DNA from: Deltaproteobacteria bacterium
GTDB taxonomy: Bacteria > Desulfobacterota > Desulfobacteria > Desulfobacterales > SG8-13
Reading direction: 5' to 3'
DNA: 10,961 nucleotides
Assembly (NCBI GenBank): GCA_024639205.1
Contig: JAHEIV010000057.1
Span: forward strand, 1 to 10,961
The stretch's first letter is position 1. Each line of letters starts with the position of its first letter. The notes beneath the pieces were generated by a model. It was given only the letters and a program-made list of their open reading frames with translations, was not told the DNA's origin and did not search any database. Of the stretch, positions 1 through 8,237 are shown piece by piece. Position numbers and translations under genes: made by a program.

Positions 1-540
1 GAAAATGACGAAATGGCCCGCGGCAATGAACAGCGCAGCCGGGTGCAGGTGTACCTCCGCGTAAGCGGCCGGATCGACCGGGGCGGTGTGTGCGTTCCAG
101 ACCGAATTTCCGGACATCTGTCGGCAGAGACCGGAAAAAAAGCACCCCAGCCATGCGAAAAACTGACCGATGGCGACGGCCGGTGCGAATGCGTCGAGCG
201 TTCGGAGCATCGGCATTTTGGCTGATTTCGCGTATCCGAGCCCGACGGTGGCTGCAACGGCAGCACCGCCGGCCAGAGAAACACCGCCATTCCAGATTCT
301 GAACAGCTCCAGCCCGCCGGCGGCCAGCGCATCGGGGTTAATAACGAAATAAAAAAGACGCGCACCGAGTATCGCGGCAATCAACATCCAGAAGCACAAA
401 CTGTCGATGCGCTGCAGATCGCATCCGGTGGTTTTGGCCTCCTCGCGAAACATGTAAATTCCCGCAACCAGCGCCACAGCGGTAAAAAAGCCGAACGTAA
501 GAAGTGAGTAGCCGTATGTCTGGGTGAATATGGAAGGCAT
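1..540 (-). CDS. lgt: Lgt-family prolipoprotein diacylglyceryl transferase-like protein (partial, runs off left edge)
   Basis: Lgt transfers diacylglycerol from phosphatidylglycerol to the lipobox cysteine of prolipoproteins in the inner membrane. The 180 visible codons give a hydrophobic multi-pass protein. Lgt landmarks are present: GARLFYF near residue 59, RIWNGGVSLAGG at 81-92, a GCFFSGLC segment at 132-139 and LHP at 165-167. The ATG at 540-538 is the first possible start because an in-frame TAA lies two codons upstream; its ribosome binding site is weak. The gene follows lspA by 97 nt, the usual ileS-lspA-lgt order. Several normally invariant positions differ: the His of the HGG motif (E. 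coli H103) is Ala90, the Arg of GRxGN/C (E. coli R143) is Trp130, and the Gly ending that motif is Gln141. The family assignment is firm, but transferase activity is doubtful. It may be a diverged paralogue. Confidence 0.82.
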   Translation of the reverse strand, partial: MPSIFTQTYGYSLLTFGFFTAVALVAGIYMFREEAKTTGCDLQRIDSLCFWMLIAAILGARLFYFVINPDALAAGGLELFRIWNGGVSLAGGAAVAATVGLGYAKSAKMPMLRTLDAFAPAVAIGQFFAWLGCFFSGLCRQMSGNSVWNAHTAPVDPAAYAEVHLHPAALFIAAGHFVIF

Positions 541-637
541 GCGTCTTTAGGCCCTACCGTTTTTGGACTCCGTTTTGGTTGCAGATGGAACCGTCGAGCA
601 GGCGGCCGGCGGCAACCATCTTCCGAAGTCGCAACGT

Positions 638-1123
638 TTATTCGGGCATCTTTTTCAGCACCAGGTGCAAGAGGAAGATTCCGATGCCGACAACGATGGC
701 GCTGTCGGCGACATTGAATGCCGGCCAGTGGTATTTGCCGACGTACACGTCCAGGAAATCGACAACTTCACCGAGGCGGATTCGGTCGATAAGATTGCCG
801 ACCGCCCCCCCGAAGATCATCGCGAATCCGGCAGCCAGAAACCGATGTGTGGACGGTGTCTCCAAGTAGAACCAGAAAATCAGGACCAGCGCCATTAGCG
901 AGACGAAGACAAACACCAGCTTGCGCACACCGGGTCCGCTGCCGGCGAGAAACCCGAACGCACCGCCCGGATTGCGTATGTGGGTAATATCAAACAGACC
1001 CGGAATGATCGTCAGACTCTGATACAGCGGCAGGTTGTTGAGAACGATGGCCTTGGTGAGCTGATCGGCAAACACTACCGTCGCGGCTACCAGCACCAGG
1101 CAAACGTACTTGTTCTTCAGCAT
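638..1123 (-). CDS. lspA: Lipoprotein signal peptidase (signal peptidase II)
   Basis: This inner-membrane aspartyl protease removes the signal peptide from diacylglyceryl-modified prolipoproteins. The 161 residues are the normal family length, with four hydrophobic segments at about 5-25, 66-85, 93-112 and 140-156. The conserved DQ pair is at 20-21, RNPGGAFGF at 50-58, and the two catalytic aspartates are D113 in GNLIDR and D140 in FNVADS. The gene starts 6 nt after the ileS stop codon, so it is probably translated from the same transcript, as in many proteobacteria. The stop is TAA. Its natural upstream partner in the pathway is the neighbouring Lgt-family gene, and a lipoprotein substrate candidate (the rhodanese-like protein at 9913) lies in the same window. 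Confidence 0.97.
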   Translation of the reverse strand: MLKNKYVCLVLVAATVVFADQLTKAIVLNNLPLYQSLTIIPGLFDITHIRNPGGAFGFLAGSGPGVRKLVFVFVSLMALVLIFWFYLETPSTHRFLAAGFAMIFGGAVGNLIDRIRLGEVVDFLDVYVGKYHWPAFNVADSAIVVGIGIFLLHLVLKKMPE

Positions 1124-1129
1124 TCGGGC

Positions 1130-3928
1130 TCACAGTATTTTATTCAGCACACTGCCGCAGCGGCTGCAGATGGTGGGATGGCTCTCAACCGACCCCACGG
1201 AGGGTTTGTGAATCCAGCATCGCTCGCACTTCATCGCCGTTGCAGGCTCCACCCGGATGGACAACTGGTCGATCGCTTCGCCGGCGTCGCCGTTGTCCAG
1301 AGTGGTATCGCTCACCAGTTCAGCGCGGGACACGATGAAAATGGTTCTCAAATCCGAGGCGTAAGGCGCAAGTGCATCGTAAAGCTGCTTTCCAGCCGCC
1401 AGGGTGACGGCTGCATCCAGCGGATGTCCAATCTGCTTTTGGGCCCGCGCCTCTTCAAGGGCCTTGGTCACCTCTGCGCGGACTTCCAGAATCTTCTGCC
1501 AGTTGCTGTTCAGGGATTCATTTTCCCATTCAGACCGAACCTCCGGAAGCAGCGCCATGTGGATGCTCTCTGCTTCGTCGTCCCCCCGGGGCAGGTGTTG
1601 CCAGATCTCCTCTGCAGTGAAAGCCAGGATCGGCGCCATGAGAAGAGCCATCGTTTTGAGGATGTGATAAACAGCCGTTTGTGCACTTCTTCGCTCGGCA
1701 GATGCCGCCGGGCTGGTGTACAGACGATCCTTTAGCACGTCCAGGTAAAAGGCCGAAAGGTCCAGGGTGCAGTAGTTGTAGAGCCGGTGATAGATAACGT
1801 GATAATCGTAATCCCGATAGGCCCTTTGGATTATTCCCGTCAGCTCCTGCAGCCGGTGCAGCGCAAACCGGTCGATCTCCAGCATGGCCTCGGTTTCCAC
1901 CGCGTCTGTTTGCGGATCGAAATCAAACAGGTTACCGAGCATGAAACGGCTGGTGTTACGGATGCGACGATAGGCGTCCGTCAGTTGCTTCAATATATTT
2001 TCCGATATACGGATGTCTTCGCGGTAATCGGAAGCCGTTACCCAGAGCCGCAGGATTTCAGCACCGTATTTGTCGATGACTTCCTTGGGGGCAATCACAT
2101 TGCCGAGCGATTTGGACATCTTGCGCCCTTCGGCGTCCACAACGAATCCGTGGGTCAGAACGGCATCGTAAGGTGCCTTTCCCCGTGTGCCGACTGCCGT
2201 CAGCAGTGAACTGTGAAACCAGCCCCGATGCTGGTCGCTGCCCTCCAGATACAGGTCTGCCGGCCATTTTAAATAGTCACGCTGTTCCAGCACGGCTGCA
2301 TGGCTGACTCCCGAATCAAACCACACGTCCAGAATGTCGTTTTCCTTCTTGAAGGACTTGCTCCCGCATTTGTTACAGGCTGTCCCCTCGGGCAAAAAGT
2401 GGTCGGTATCGACTTCGAACCAGATATCGGCGCCATGCTGGGCGAAAAGGCTGTATACCTTATCCATCAGTGCTTCGTCCAGCAGCAGCTCTTCACAGTC
2501 CTCACAGTAGAAGACGGCAATCGGCACGCCCCAGGCACGCTGACGGGATACACACCAGTCGGGTCGATTTTCAATCATTCCGTAAATTCGCTCGCGTCCC
2601 CAGTGCGGAACCCACTGTACCCGGTCGATTTCCTCCAGTGATTTTTTCCGCAACCCCGTTTTTTCCATGGAAATGAACCACTGGGGGGTGGCGCGAAAGA
2701 TAACCGGCTGCTTGCAGCGCCAGCAATGCGGGTAAGCGTGTTCGATGGTTTCTTGCTTGACCAGGGCACCGAGTTCGTCGAGCTTCGCGTTGATATTGCG
2801 ATTGGCCTCGAATACAAACTGGCCGTTGAAAAACCCTACCTCATCGGTGAAACACCCGTGATCATCCACAGGCGAATAAATGTCCAGGTTGTATGCCAAC
2901 CCCACTTCATAGTCCTCGCGGCCATGCCCCGGGGCGGTGTGAACGCATCCCGTGCCGGCATCGAGGGTAACGTGCTCGGCCAGAATGATCAATGAATCGC
3001 GGCCGTACAAAGGATGGATACAGTGTTTGTTTTCAAGGCCGCGGGGGTCGATTTCAGCAAGAATGCGGTAATCACCGATGCCAAAAGAAACCATGCAGGA
3101 TTCAACCAGATCCAGGGCCAGTATGAGTACTTCATCGTTTCCGATATCGACAGCCGCATACGGCAGATCGGGATGCAGGGCAACGGCCAGGTTGGCGGGA
3201 AGAGTCCATGGGGTTGTGGTCCAGATGGCAATGGACACCCTTTTGCCTTCCAGCTGGGGAAACTCGGCCGCCAGATCGTCTTTCATCAAGAACTTGACGG
3301 TTACCGACGGTGAGGCTTCGTCGGCATATTCGATCTCCGCTTCGGCCAACGCCGTGCGGCAGTCGTTGCACCAGTAAATCGGTTTTTTGCTTCGAAACAG
3401 ACTGCCGTCAAGGGCAAATTTGCCGCATTCACGGGCGATGGTCGCTTCGTAGACATAGTTCATGGTCAGATAGGGGTCCTCCCACTCCCCCATAACCCCC
3501 AGCCGTTTGAACTCTTCGCGTTGAATGTCGATAAATTTCTCGGCATAGGTACGGCACAGTTTGCGGACCTCGGAAAGGGATAGATCTTTCTTTTTTTCCC
3601 CCAGCTCCTTGTCGACATTGTGTTCGATGGGAAGCCCGTGGCAATCCCAACCCGGAACGTATATCGAGTCGTAGCCGGCCATCTGGCGCGATCGGACGAT
3701 GATATCCTTGAGTATCTTGTTCAACGCGGTTCCGATGTGAATGTGCCCGTTGGCATAGGGAGGACCGTCGTGCAGAATAAAAAGCTGCTTTCCGCGGGAG
3801 TTCTCACGGAGTTTTTCATGCAGCTGCATCTGTTCCCACTTGACCAGCTGTTCGGGCTCGCGCAAAGCCAGGTTCGCTTTCATCGGAAAGCGCGTTTTCG
3901 GCAGGTTGAGCGTCTTTTTATAATCCAT
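1130..3928 (-). CDS. ileS: Isoleucyl-tRNA synthetase
   Basis: This cytoplasmic class I synthetase charges tRNA-Ile with isoleucine and edits valine. The 932 residues are full length. The sequence shows the HIGH-type motif HIHIG at about 62-66, a first Cys pair at about 187-190, the editing-domain threonine-rich stretch TTTPW at about 238 and GHGREDYE at about 334-341, KMSKS at 604-608, and the C-terminal zinc knuckle C901/C904/C921/C924. I chose the ATG at 3928 rather than the upstream in-frame candidate at 3955: GAGAGG sits about 6 nt before it, and the resulting N-terminus (MDYKKTLNLPKT) matches the E. coli protein start. The gene heads the ileS-lspA-lgt run and has its own promoter at 3964-3993. 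No T-box leader is possible, as the predicted leader is only about 30 nt. Confidence 0.98.
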   Translation of the reverse strand: MDYKKTLNLPKTRFPMKANLALREPEQLVKWEQMQLHEKLRENSRGKQLFILHDGPPYANGHIHIGTALNKILKDIIVRSRQMAGYDSIYVPGWDCHGLPIEHNVDKELGEKKKDLSLSEVRKLCRTYAEKFIDIQREEFKRLGVMGEWEDPYLTMNYVYEATIARECGKFALDGSLFRSKKPIYWCNDCRTALAEAEIEYADEASPSVTVKFLMKDDLAAEFPQLEGKRVSIAIWTTTPWTLPANLAVALHPDLPYAAVDIGNDEVLILALDLVESCMVSFGIGDYRILAEIDPRGLENKHCIHPLYGRDSLIILAEHVTLDAGTGCVHTAPGHGREDYEVGLAYNLDIYSPVDDHGCFTDEVGFFNGQFVFEANRNINAKLDELGALVKQETIEHAYPHCWRCKQPVIFRATPQWFISMEKTGLRKKSLEEIDRVQWVPHWGRERIYGMIENRPDWCVSRQRAWGVPIAVFYCEDCEELLLDEALMDKVYSLFAQHGADIWFEVDTDHFLPEGTACNKCGSKSFKKENDILDVWFDSGVSHAAVLEQRDYLKWPADLYLEGSDQHRGWFHSSLLTAVGTRGKAPYDAVLTHGFVVDAEGRKMSKSLGNVIAPKEVIDKYGAEILRLWVTASDYREDIRISENILKQLTDAYRRIRNTSRFMLGNLFDFDPQTDAVETEAMLEIDRFALHRLQELTGIIQRAYRDYDYHVIYHRLYNYCTLDLSAFYLDVLKDRLYTSPAASAERRSAQTAVYHILKTMALLMAPILAFTAEEIWQHLPRGDDEAESIHMALLPEVRSEWENESLNSNWQKILEVRAEVTKALEEARAQKQIGHPLDAAVTLAAGKQLYDALAPYASDLRTIFIVSRAELVSDTTLDNGDAGEAIDQLSIRVEPATAMKCERCWIHKPSVGSVESHPTICSRCGSVLNKIL

Positions 3929-3963
3929 GGGATCCTCTCGATTGGAAATCGTCACAAACGCAA

Positions 3964-3993
3964 ATTATTATTAATAAAAGCGATTGGTGTCAA
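3964..3993 (-). promoter_or_regulatory. Sigma70-type promoter for ileS-lspA-lgt
   Basis: Read on the minus strand, a perfect -35 TTGACA (3993-3988) is followed by an 18-nt spacer and AATAAT (3969-3964, five of six matches to TATAAT). Transcription would start near 3957, leaving a short leader of about 30 nt before the ileS ATG at 3928. This marks ileS as the head of a unit separate from rfbA upstream. Confidence 0.65.
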
Positions 3994-4187
3994 GGAAATA
4001 GATCAAGCGGTTCAATCGGTGTCAACAGGATGAACGTTCTAAAGGTGCAATATCCGGGAGATAATAAATTCAGTGGGGTGACTGAAACGTGCAGGGGTTT
4101 TCTTTTGTAAACCGTGCAAAGGGAGCGAAGTCGCACTGCGCAAACCCAAAATTGGTTGAAGTTGTTTTCCGGCGGGCTGGAACAATT
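3994..4187 (-). other. Intergenic region between rfbA and ileS
   Basis: This stretch separates the rfbA stop codon from the ileS promoter. I see no gene in it on either strand. Just after rfbA there is an imperfect dyad (TTGTTCC with GGAAAACAA, a 2-nt bulge) without a following U-run, so a rho-independent terminator is not convincing. Confidence 0.4.
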
Positions 4188-5072
<885 letters not shown>

Positions 5073-5082
5073 TCAGCTCCTT

Positions 5083-6468
5083 TCAGCTAAGAGTCGGCCC
5101 CATGAGCATCGAGCCGACCGCAATGTAAGAATAGTCCTTGGATACCAGGTCGCTGTGATCCGGAATCATCCTGCGTCCGTCCATTATCAAATAGGGGGCC
5201 TTAACCAGTTCTTCAACAGTGCGCGACAGGCCTCGGAATTCTTCGCAGTCTGATGATATAAATAGTGCGTCCGAACCGGCTATGGCCGCCTTGGCGCTGT
5301 CAAAATAGTCGATTTTCTCAAACAGAACGTTTTTGGACGGATCGAAAACCGATTTTGCCGAATCGTTGGCCAGCGGGTCATAGGCGTTGATTCGGGCCGT
5401 GCCTTTGCCCAGCAGCGATTCGACCACTTTGATCGAGGAGGCATCCCGCATGTCGTTGGTGTGTTTCTTGAACGCCAGCCCCAGCACGGCTACGATTTTG
5501 TTGTTGAATTTGAATCCGACTTCGTTGATGGCCCGGTCGACCAGATAGATCTTCTGGTATTCGTTTACTTCATAGGACGCTTCCAGCATTTTCGTGCTGA
5601 CATTTACCCGGCGCAACTGATTGATCAAAGAAGCGATATCCTTGCCGAAGCAGCTTCCCCCGGCACCGTTGCTCACAAAGGAACCCCAGGTGCTGATACG
5701 CTCATCAGCCGTCACGCCGAGACGCAAGTCGTCGATGTTTACATTGGGTATCTTTTCACCGATTTTAGCCCCCACACCGTTCCAGAAGGATATGTAGGTA
5801 AGAAGCATGGTATTGGCCACATACTTGATGGCTTCGGCGGTTTCCGGAGTCGTTTCAATGTATTTGATCCGGACATGATGCACGAACTGAGAATAGACCC
5901 GGCGCAGAATCCTGGAATCCTGCTCGTGATCGCAGCCCACCACAACGCGATCCGGGCGGCGTGCCTGGGCGACGGCTGTGCCCTCGGCTAAAAATTCCGG
6001 GTTGGAAGATATCCCAAAGTTTTCGACATTGTGCGATTTGAATATGTTCTCCAAACGTCGGGCCGTACCGATGGGAACCGTGCTCTTGTTGACTACAACG
6101 ACCCGGCGCCGGTCCTTTCTCCGGGCCAGCAACTTCGCCAGCTGATCGGCGGCGTCGTCGTAAATGCTCAGGTCGGTGGAGCCGTCCAGATTAGGAGGTG
6201 TCGGCAGGCACATGAAGACCGCGTCGGTACCTTCAATGATCGATGCCAGATCGGTAGAAAAAAACAGATACCGATCCAGGGTTTCCCGAATAATATTCGC
6301 CAGACCGGGTTCATTCACGTGTGTTTCGATCCGATTCGCATCCCCGGAGGCAAAAGCTGTCAGCTTCTGGGCATCGTTGTCGAAAGCATATACTTCATGA
6401 CCGTATTCGGAGCACACGGCCGCATGCACCAGCCCGACGTATCCCGTTCCGCAGACGACGATCTTCAT
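5083..6468 (-). CDS. ugd: UDP-glucose 6-dehydrogenase (UDP-glucose/GDP-mannose dehydrogenase family)
   Basis: This family oxidises UDP-glucose to UDP-glucuronate with two NAD+ in the cytoplasm, feeding polysaccharide synthesis. The 461 residues contain the N-terminal Rossmann motif GTGYVG (7-12), the NPEFLAEG segment (156-163), the central ETAEAIKY helix with Lys215, the catalytic cysteine in GGSCFGKD (C273, with K276 and D277), and the C-terminal domain landmark LGLAFKKHTNDMRD (329-342). The ATG at 6468 is preceded by AAGGGA at good spacing. GDP-mannose or UDP-HexNAc dehydrogenase specificity cannot be excluded from motifs alone; ugd is favoured by the N-terminal half and the rfbA neighbour. 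It lies 24 nt downstream of the HNH gene and 10 nt upstream of rfbA, so all three may share a transcript. Confidence 0.88.
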   Translation of the reverse strand: MKIVVCGTGYVGLVHAAVCSEYGHEVYAFDNDAQKLTAFASGDANRIETHVNEPGLANIIRETLDRYLFFSTDLASIIEGTDAVFMCLPTPPNLDGSTDLSIYDDAADQLAKLLARRKDRRRVVVVNKSTVPIGTARRLENIFKSHNVENFGISSNPEFLAEGTAVAQARRPDRVVVGCDHEQDSRILRRVYSQFVHHVRIKYIETTPETAEAIKYVANTMLLTYISFWNGVGAKIGEKIPNVNIDDLRLGVTADERISTWGSFVSNGAGGSCFGKDIASLINQLRRVNVSTKMLEASYEVNEYQKIYLVDRAINEVGFKFNNKIVAVLGLAFKKHTNDMRDASSIKVVESLLGKGTARINAYDPLANDSAKSVFDPSKNVLFEKIDYFDSAKAAIAGSDALFISSDCEEFRGLSRTVEELVKAPYLIMDGRRMIPDHSDLVSKDYSYIAVGSMLMGPTLS

Positions 6469-6492
6469 ATCGCATCCCTTATGGTTTGGAGT

Positions 6493-7002
6493 TTAAGAGA
6501 GCAGCCCAAACTCCGCCAGAATGTCTTTAAACCCAAGCAGCCGGACTTTGCGCCGCAGAAACTCCGAAATCGTCGGCTGGTAGGCTTTGGTCCGGGGGTA
6601 CATCCCCGCCTCCGAGGGCGTTCGGTTGCCCTTTTCATGGTTGCAGCACTTGCAGGCCGCTACACAGTTCTCAAAAGTCGTATCCCCCCCCCTGGATCGG
6701 GGTATGATATGGTCGATGGTCAAACGAGCGCTTTCCGACTGGCAGTAAGCGCAGGTGAAACGGTCTCGAATCAGGACATTTTTCTTGCTGAATGGCACCC
6801 GTGAGCGGTAAACGGTTCGTATGAATTTGATCAGCTTGATGACCGCCGGAACTTTTACCTGGGAGCCCTCACCGGTTTGAACGGTCCTCGCCGAATAGCG
6901 CAGCACTTGCACCTTGTCCTTTATCAGCAGGCACATGGCACGCTTCCAGTTTACGACATTCAGAAACGAATAATCGGCATTGAGCACCACACATTGGGTC
7001 AT
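6493..7002 (-). CDS. HNH endonuclease family protein
   Basis: The 169-residue protein has a clear C-terminal HNH nuclease domain. It has a zinc knuckle formed by C84-x2-C87 and C117-x2-C120, the DHIIPRSRGG motif with D97-H98, and N112 and H122 as the remaining HNH positions. The N-terminal part (VVLNADYSFLNVV, then a basic segment) is the usual partner of this widespread stand-alone HNH family, whose biological role is not settled. I chose the ATG at 7002 because AGGAGG lies 9 nt upstream; a longer open frame to 7170 has no such support. It is first in a probable HNH-ugd-rfbA transcript. No recombinase, methylase or phage gene is nearby, so restriction or mobile-element roles have no support from context. 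Confidence 0.9.
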   Translation of the reverse strand: MTQCVVLNADYSFLNVVNWKRAMCLLIKDKVQVLRYSARTVQTGEGSQVKVPAVIKLIKFIRTVYRSRVPFSKKNVLIRDRFTCAYCQSESARLTIDHIIPRSRGGDTTFENCVAACKCCNHEKGNRTPSEAGMYPRTKAYQPTISEFLRRKVRLLGFKDILAEFGLLS

Positions 7003-7146
7003 AGTCGATTTCCTCCTGGTCGCAGCTCCCGGGACGCAAACAGCACTTTCCATAAACGCGGCCGTATCACCGTCAGGTGCCGATAGGTATGGCCCTGGAT
7101 GGCAACGATCCGTGCGATGGACCGACGCGCAGGTTTTGACTCTGAT

Positions 7147-7175
7147 ATTATACCATAGAGTAAAAATCAAATCAT
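7147..7175 (-). promoter_or_regulatory. Extended -10 promoter for the HNH-ugd-rfbA run
   Basis: On the minus strand, a perfect TATAAT (7152-7147) is preceded by TGG, making an exact extended -10 element. The matching -35 position (ATGATT, 7175-7170, 17-nt spacer) is poor, as is common for extended -10 promoters. The transcript would start near 7140 and carry a leader of about 138 nt before the ATG at 7002, in which I see no recognisable riboswitch. Confidence 0.55.
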
Positions 7176-7185
7176 TTCGAGCCAG

Positions 7186-7213
7186 TTGATATTTTAGACG
7201 AAATCATTATGTT
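7186..7213 (+). promoter_or_regulatory. Possible promoter for the periplasmic-protein gene at 7363
   Basis: TTGATA (7186-7191) is followed by a 16-nt spacer and TATGTT (7208-7213), giving five and four matches to the sigma70 consensus. It sits back to back with the minus-strand HNH promoter, as expected for a divergent intergenic region of about 360 nt. The match at -10 is modest, so this is a candidate only. Confidence 0.35.
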
Positions 7214-7249
7214 GGAAAAAACAGCGCTGCCTATCCGTTGGTACAGCCG

Positions 7250-7340
7250 ATCGAGCCGTGGCCGATCTGCTTCATCGGTCGGGGACATTTGCAAATTTTG
7301 CATGAGTTCAAGACTGCGCAGGCAGGTCTGCCGGCTCGAT
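7250..7340 (+). ncRNA. Possible structured leader RNA upstream of the periplasmic-protein gene
   Basis: A perfect 9-bp inverted repeat (7250-7258 with 7332-7340, ATCGAGCCG/CGGCTCGAT) closes a region that folds by eye into three further hairpins. These are 7260-7266 with 7274-7280 (7 bp, 7-nt loop), 7283-7286 with 7306-7309 topped by 7290-7294 with 7298-7302, and 7311-7316 with 7323-7329 (one bulge). Together they would form a four-way junction ending 13 nt before the ribosome binding site at about 7354. It matches no riboswitch or tRNA I recognise. The fold was done by eye without energies or covariation, and a 9-bp repeat of this kind can occur by chance. Confidence 0.25.
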
Positions 7341-7362
7341 GAAACAAGCAAAAGAGGTAGTC

Positions 7363-7737
7363 ATGAAGAAAAAACAACTTTTCGCGACAATCTTTGTCAC
7401 CGTGGCGATAGCAGTGACGGCGTTCGCCGGAGAAGCGGACATAACGCAGGTAGAAGTGATCCGCACGGGTCCGGACGTTTACCGTTTTTCAGTGAGCGTG
7501 CTTCACAAGGACGAGGGATGGGATCACTATGCCGACCGCTGGGAATTGCTCGCTCCCGACGGCCGGATCCTTGCCACCCGCACCCTGTATCACCCCCACG
7601 TGGATGAGCAACCGTTTACGCGCAGCCTGAACAGTGTAAAGATACCGGCAGACATCGCTCAGGTTGAAGTTCGCGCCCACTGCTCGGTTCACGCAAACGG
7701 CGGCAAATCCCAGACCGTCAGCCTGCCGGAAAAATGA
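7363..7737 (+). CDS. Exported periplasmic protein of unknown function (signal peptide, His-rich)
   Basis: The 124-residue product has a classical signal peptide: KKK at 2-4, a hydrophobic core at 6-21, and an A-F-A cleavage site after residue 22. The mature part of about 100 residues has conserved-looking blocks GWDHYADRWE (52-61), TRTLYHPHVDEQPFTRSL (72-89) and VRAHCSVHANGGK (103-115), and reads like a single beta-rich domain. I recall similar small periplasmic hypothetical proteins in proteobacteria, but no function is known to me. Six histidines and one cysteine (C107) in the mature part could bind a metal; that is inference. The ATG at 7363 is chosen over 7339 because AGAGG lies 5 nt before it and it leaves the signal peptide at the exact N-terminus. 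Confidence 0.85.
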   Translation: MKKKQLFATIFVTVAIAVTAFAGEADITQVEVIRTGPDVYRFSVSVLHKDEGWDHYADRWELLAPDGRILATRTLYHPHVDEQPFTRSLNSVKIPADIAQVEVRAHCSVHANGGKSQTVSLPEK

Positions 7738-7831
7738 CTTCGGAACCGCAGGATCCGCTATTGCCAAAAACCGGTGCGGCAGATCCGGGAATCGTACGCT
7801 TGCCAAAAAACCCGGCCGAGGATACCGAGCG

Positions 7832-8191
7832 ATGCTTAATCACCTTTCCGTGTTGAAGTTCAAAAGCCAGACGACGGATGCCGATATCAAAGACCTCGAA
7901 AAAGATTTGGACGAGCTTCCGAATTCGATTGTGGAGATTCAGATGTACGAGTTCGGGCGCAACGTGTCTCACACACCAAACGCCCATGACTTTGCCGTTT
8001 TGGCCCTGTTTGCAAACGAAGATACGTTCGATCGTTATCTTCGGCACCCCGAGCACGTTACCGTCCGGGAAAAGATCGAACGGATTTGCGAAAGTGTCAT
8101 CACAGTCAATTTCTACGGTTCCGATGCCGCCAGCCTGCGCGAAAAACCACTCACCAGTTGGGTCTTGGGCGATGATTTCTCCGGAATATAG
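7832..8191 (+). CDS. Dabb-family (stress-responsive alpha/beta-barrel) protein
   Basis: The 119-residue protein starts MLNHLSVLKFK and carries the dimeric alpha/beta-barrel (Dabb) pattern. It has a first strand with H4, K9 and F10, a helix around 16-29, FGRNVS at 41-46, AHDFAVLALF at 51-60, YLRHPEH at 69-75 and a last strand TVNFYG at 91-96. Dabb proteins are small cytoplasmic ferredoxin-like-fold dimers; some act in stress responses or polyketide cyclisation, and most bacterial members have no known substrate. A tail of about 23 residues follows the domain. The ATG at 7832 places the domain at the N-terminus as usual, with GAGG about 10 nt upstream. Longer upstream starts add only sequence with no resemblance to the family. 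It follows the periplasmic gene by 94 nt. Confidence 0.85.
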   Translation: MLNHLSVLKFKSQTTDADIKDLEKDLDELPNSIVEIQMYEFGRNVSHTPNAHDFAVLALFANEDTFDRYLRHPEHVTVREKIERICESVITVNFYGSDAASLREKPLTSWVLGDDFSGI

Positions 8192-8237
8192 TTCCAAGTG
8201 AGCTGCCCGCATCCGCAAGCGACCTTCTCGAATATCA

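Noticed and set aside
980..1735. 251-codon plus-strand open frame
   Set aside because: It lies entirely opposite ileS and lspA, which are certain; its product has no recognisable motif and no good ribosome binding site.
3929..3993. T-box leader for ileS
   Set aside because: The promoter leaves only about 30 nt of leader, and no T-box sequence or antiterminator is present.
6031..6804. 257-codon plus-strand open frame
   Set aside because: It is antisense to ugd and the HNH gene and its composition is that of a shadow frame.
7031..7040. GGGACGCAAA, resembling part of the cyclic-di-GMP-I riboswitch
   Set aside because: The preceding GGCAAACC-GAAA hairpin and the following conserved arm are missing, and it lies on the strand opposite the HNH transcript.
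7250..7340. tRNA, including tRNA-Sec, suggested by the cloverleaf-like fold
   Set aside because: There is no T-arm consensus, D-arm or CCA-compatible acceptor, and the 9-bp closing stem and arm lengths do not fit a tRNA.
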